A stretch of DNA of 64,000 bases from Synechococcus sp. HK05 (lineage in GTDB: Bacteria; Cyanobacteriota; Cyanobacteriia; PCC-6307; Cyanobiaceae): positions 434,001-498,000 of the forward strand of contig NZ_JAHRXJ010000011.1 in NCBI RefSeq assembly GCF_019104765.1, written 5' to 3'. Shown here piece after piece: positions 62,384 through 64,000 of the stretch. Under the pieces are notes generated by a model. The model had not been told where the DNA came from, made no database searches, and saw only the letters and a program-made list of their open reading frames with translations. The first letter of the stretch is position 1. The number at the start of each line of letters is the position of its first letter. The position numbers and the translations under genes are program-made.

Positions 62384-64000
62384 CTACTCCTGCAAATACG
62401 TGGTCTGGCGCAGGCTGGTTTCCAGGTGATCCATCAGGCGGCGCGCTTCGCTGATCTTCAGCTGGCCCCGTTGGATCGCTGCCTCGCTGGCCACCCGCAG
62501 CCGCTCCAGCAGCAGTTCGGGGTCGTGTTCCATCGCCTCGAGCACCTCGGCGTTGGTGTTGCCGCGCACCACATGATCCAGTTGGTAGCCGCCGCCGGGG
62601 GCCAGGCGGATGTGCACGGCATTGGTGCTGCCGAACAGGTTGTGCAGGTTGCCCATCACTTCCTGGTAAGCACCACCGAGGAACATCCCGATCAGATAGG
62701 GCTCGCCGGGGTGCAGGGCATGCAGCTCCAGCAGCGGTTTGGCTTGGCCGTCGCCGATGAAGCGGGCGAGCTTGCCGTCGGAGTCGCAGGTGAGGTCGGC
62801 GAAATGTCCTAGTTGAGTGGGTTCCTCATCCAGCCGGTGGATCGGCATCAGCGGGAACAGCTGCTCGATCGCCCAGGTGTCTGGGGCTGAACGGAACACT
62901 GAGAGGTTGGCGTAGTAGGTGCCGGCCATGGCAGCCCGCAGCTGGCGCAGGTCGTCGGGGATGGTGCCGCCGCGGGGCAGGCGGGCCACGATCGCTTCGG
63001 CGCAGGCCCAGGTGAGCTGTTCGGCCATCGCCCGCTGTGGCAGCGAGATGTAGCCCAGGCGGAAGGCCGCCAGTGCATCCTCCTTGAACTTTATCGCGTC
63101 GTTCCAGGCTTCCTGCAGCCGCGAGAGCACGCCCTCATCGCTCGCGGCTGTTGCTGTGATGCCGCTTAACGTCTCCCGCAGGTTGCGCACCGTGAGTGGT
63201 TCGTTCTCCTGCTTGGCCGGCACGGCGCCGGGCATGGCGGCGCTGCCCAGCACGTTGAACACCAGCACCGAGAAGTGGCTGGCGATGGCGCGGCCGCTCT
63301 CGCTCACCAGTGTGGGCACGCTCACCCCATGGGGCTCGCAGCACTCGCGCACCGTGGCCACCACATCGTTGGCGTAGTTCTGCAGTGAGTAGTTGGTGGA
63401 GGCGGCGGTGGCGGTGCGGCTGCCGTCGTAGTCGATGCCCAAGCCGCCGCCCACATCCAGGAAGCCCATCGGGGCTCCCTGTTTGGTGAGCTCCACGTAG
63501 ATCTGCCCGGCTTCCTGCAGGGCGTCTTTGAGCACGGCGATGTCGTTGATCTGACTGCCCACGTGGAAGTGGAGCAGGCGCAGATCCCCCAGTAGATCGG
63601 CGGCCCGCAGGGCCTCCACAGTGGCGAGCAGATCGGGGATCGACAGGCCGAACTTGGCCTTGTCGCCCACTGAGCTTCCCCAGCGGCCGGTGCTGCGGCT
63701 GGAGAGTTTGGCGCGTACACCAATAAACGGAGCCGCACCCAGGGCTTTGCTGGCGCTGATGATCCGCTCCACCTCATCGGCCTGCTCGATCACCACCACC
63801 GGCTGGCGGCCGAGGCGGCGGGCCAGGATCGCGGTTTCGATGTAGCGCTGGTCTTTGTAGCCGTTGCAGATCAACAGCGCTTCCGGGTCGTCGATCAGCG
63901 AGAGGGCAATCAGCAGCTCCGCTTTGCTGCCGGCCTCCAGGCCGAAGTGCCAACGCTTGCCGCAGGCCACCAGCTCCTCCACCACGTGGCGCTGCTGGTT
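62384..64000 (-). CDS. speA: biosynthetic arginine decarboxylase, C-terminal part (cut by window edge)
   Basis: PLP enzyme converting arginine to agmatine, the first step of the polyamine route completed by SpeB and SpeE at 3067-4806. Visible: LEAGSKAELLIALSLIDDPE, ICNGYKDQRYIETAILARRL, the HVGSQI barrel motif, and LDVGGGLGIDYDGS. The C-terminal half has LSGITATAASDEGVLSRLQE and ENEPLTVRNLRETLS. The frame is open through base 64000, so the N-terminus with the PLP lysine lies outside. About 539 codons are present. Confidence 0.93.
   Translation of the reverse strand, partial: NQQRHVVEELVACGKRWHFGLEAGSKAELLIALSLIDDPEALLICNGYKDQRYIETAILARRLGRQPVVVIEQADEVERIISASKALGAAPFIGVRAKLSSRSTGRWGSSVGDKAKFGLSIPDLLATVEALRAADLLGDLRLLHFHVGSQINDIAVLKDALQEAGQIYVELTKQGAPMGFLDVGGGLGIDYDGSRTATAASTNYSLQNYANDVVATVRECCEPHGVSVPTLVSESGRAIASHFSVLVFNVLGSAAMPGAVPAKQENEPLTVRNLRETLSGITATAASDEGVLSRLQEAWNDAIKFKEDALAAFRLGYISLPQRAMAEQLTWACAEAIVARLPRGGTIPDDLRQLRAAMAGTYYANLSVFRSAPDTWAIEQLFPLMPIHRLDEEPTQLGHFADLTCDSDGKLARFIGDGQAKPLLELHALHPGEPYLIGMFLGGAYQEVMGNLHNLFGSTNAVHIRLAPGGGYQLDHVVRGNTNAEVLEAMEHDPELLLERLRVASEAAIQRGQLKISEARRLMDHLETSLRQTTYLQE

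Overview
The window comes from a high-G+C unicellular picocyanobacterium of the Cyanobium/Synechococcus type. Evidence: paired flavodiiron genes (Flv3-type and Flv1-type), acyl-lipid delta-9 desaturases, a cyanobacterial chorismate lyase, cyanobacterial hypothetical families, GC-rich tightly packed genes, and HIP1 octamers (for example 10282-10289 and 36930-36937). No taxonomic marker gene is present, so the genus is an inference.

Most of the window is ordinary core genome. 0-13 kb: aspS (cut by the left edge), gcvT, a cNMP-binding protein, agmatinase and spermidine synthase, arfB, mazG, methyltransferases, tRNA-Val, an NCS2-like permease, an SDR. 13-23 kb: outer-membrane barrel, 2OG oxygenase, MscS channel coupled to a solute-binding lipoprotein, valS. 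23-33.7 kb: ligA, SprT-like protein, chorismate lyase, mnmG, dnaB, rplI. 33.7-41.4 kb: two desaturases around an XRE-like regulator, a PLP lyase, gcvHP. 42-51 kb: flv1 and flv3. 51-64 kb: hsp20, MEKHLA/SWIM/SNF2 operon, alaS, a cluster of cNMP-binding and GGDEF regulators, and speA (cut by the right edge). speA, speB and speE together give arginine to agmatine to putrescine to spermidine.

The exception is a 4.8-kb island between flv3 and flv1 (44530-49324). A perfect 20-bp direct repeat bounds it, and one copy is the last codons of flv3. It carries a tyrosine recombinase, a Rep-like protein, two ribbon-helix-helix-like proteins, several unknown small proteins and two exported proteins, all on the minus strand and partly coupled by ATGA overlaps. 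Its G+C content is far below the host's. Read base by base, the whole stretch from 44527 to 49324 contains no GpC dinucleotide on either strand, although CpG is common. As a consequence none of its proteins contains a single alanine. I know of no described element with this property. It looks like a DNA-level constraint on an integrative element, possibly evasion of a GpC-recognising activity or the trace of a GpC-directed mutator, and it is the main discovery candidate here.

Other points: a cNMP-GGDEF gene broken by a frameshift, two small paralogous proteins flanking that regulatory cluster, and a palindromic operator candidate between a desaturase and a divergent regulator.
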